Below are positions 7,966 to 8,601 of a DNA stretch of 8,601 bases, one piece after another; positions within the stretch are counted from its first letter, which is position 1, and each line of letters starts with the position of its first letter. The notes beneath the pieces were generated by a model. That model saw nothing but the letters and a program-made list of their open reading frames with translations, made no database searches and had not been told where the DNA came from. The stretch spans positions 1 to 8,601 of the forward strand of contig JALVCM010000383.1 in assembly GCA_027010005.1 (NCBI GenBank), written 5' to 3'. The DNA comes from Thiohalobacter sp. (GTDB lineage: Bacteria > Pseudomonadota > Gammaproteobacteria > DSM-19610). Position numbers and translations under genes: made by a program.

Positions 7966-8601
7966 TTACTCCGTATCGCGGGACAGGATATTCAGCAAGT
8001 CGGTCAGTGATTTGACCGTTCGGGATTCATTACCCGACCCGTAAACAGCCGAATGAAATGATACTTTTCCCGGCCCGTTTTCCGCATCCATGTTCATGGC
8101 AATATAAAGTGCACCGCTGTTTCCCTCGATATCATTAAAACGGATTTCAGCACAGCGCCGATCACCACAAGGCACAGGCACATCCGGCCAGATCACTATA
8201 CTGCCAGGTGGAAGTACCGATTCAAGCCAGTCCAGCAGACTGATATCCTCCATCCCGCTTTCCAGCAAGGACATTGACAGTGAACGGATAACATCCACTT
8301 CCGGTCCCTGCCTGTCAGCCCCTGCAGTTTCTACATGCCACACGTCGCCATTATTCCGGGTTTGAACACCTAGTCGTTCAACCCCCTTGAAAGTCGGCGA
8401 ACTGACCGTGAAACTGACTCGCCCCTTGCCGGCCACACGAATCTGCTCATAGTGAGGCGTACGATCATCCTCGAAATCGTAGTAGCGGCAGTCAGCCGGA
8501 CCATTGGGGGCACAGGAATCCGGCTTCTCCCGTGGGTTGAGCATGGCCTGTGGCAAACGACTGGGGTCCCAGTTGACAAAATGTCCACAGGCATCAAAGC
8601 T
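7966..8601 (-). CDS. Protein of unknown function, C-terminal part (5' end outside window)
   Basis: The frame stays open to the window edge, so the TTG at 8556 is not taken as the start; 211 residues are visible. The stretch contains several Cys (DACGHF, DSCAPNG, ADCRYY, PCGDRRC), typical of a secreted or periplasmic protein with disulfides. It also has beta-strand-like segments with GKGRVSFTVSS and an acidic, Ser/Leu-rich middle (LSMSLLESGMEDISLLDWL). No repeat, metal site or catalytic motif was recognised. It converges on the bacteriohemerythrin gene with only 16 bases between the two stops. I do not recognise the family and give no function. Confidence 0.65.
   Translation of the reverse strand, partial: SFDACGHFVNWDPSRLPQAMLNPREKPDSCAPNGPADCRYYDFEDDRTPHYEQIRVAGKGRVSFTVSSPTFKGVERLGVQTRNNGDVWHVETAGADRQGPEVDVIRSLSMSLLESGMEDISLLDWLESVLPPGSIVIWPDVPVPCGDRRCAEIRFNDIEGNSGALYIAMNMDAENGPGKVSFHSAVYGSGNESRTVKSLTDLLNILSRDTE

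Noticed and set aside
7961..7980. Inverted repeat CGCGAT...ATCGCG between convergent genes
   Set aside because: A six-base stem without a T tract that overlaps the end of the minus-strand gene; too weak for a terminator call.

Overview
The window looks like a gene-dense accessory respiration region of a facultatively denitrifying proteobacterium. A gammaproteobacterium is my best guess, because the NirS resembles the Pseudomonas type, FNR-type operators are present, Shine-Dalgarno sites are purine-rich and base composition is moderately GC-rich. This is inference, and I cannot name a genus. No tRNA, rRNA, insertion sequence, CRISPR array or integrase was seen, and no gene-free stretch exceeds about 160 bases.

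Left part (1-1975, plus strand): the 3' part of a heme-copper oxidase superfamily subunit I, cut by the window edge, a small one-helix membrane protein whose TTG start overlaps the subunit I stop, and an SCO1/SenC-type copper chaperone. The three are tightly packed and read as one operon. Subunit I keeps its two helix X heme histidines and the helix VI histidine. It lacks the helix VII His-His pair of CuB and the active-site tyrosine of oxidases, so it is probably not an ordinary oxygen reductase. A noncanonical NO reductase (sNOR-like) is the leading hypothesis.

Middle part (1976-5623, plus strand): a short NosR/NirI-type flavin and iron-sulfur membrane protein, then nirS for cytochrome cd1 nitrite reductase with all key heme ligands intact. 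Each gene has its own FNR/DNR-type operator upstream, and nirS ends at a strong terminator that probably works in both directions. No d1 heme synthesis or NirS maturation gene follows nirS.

Right part (5630-8601): a minus-strand HHE hemerythrin-domain protein converging on nirS; an unrecognised lipoprotein and membrane-anchored protein pair (plus); a bacteriohemerythrin of the O2/NO-binding type (plus); and the 3' part of an unrecognised minus-strand gene that runs off the window end.

Taken together: nitrite is reduced to NO by NirS, with the NosR/NirI protein as a possible electron-transfer or maturation partner. The subunit I complex may consume the NO, and the two hemerythrins may bind or sense NO or O2. 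The nirS assignment is firm; the NO-consuming role of the left operon is a hypothesis.
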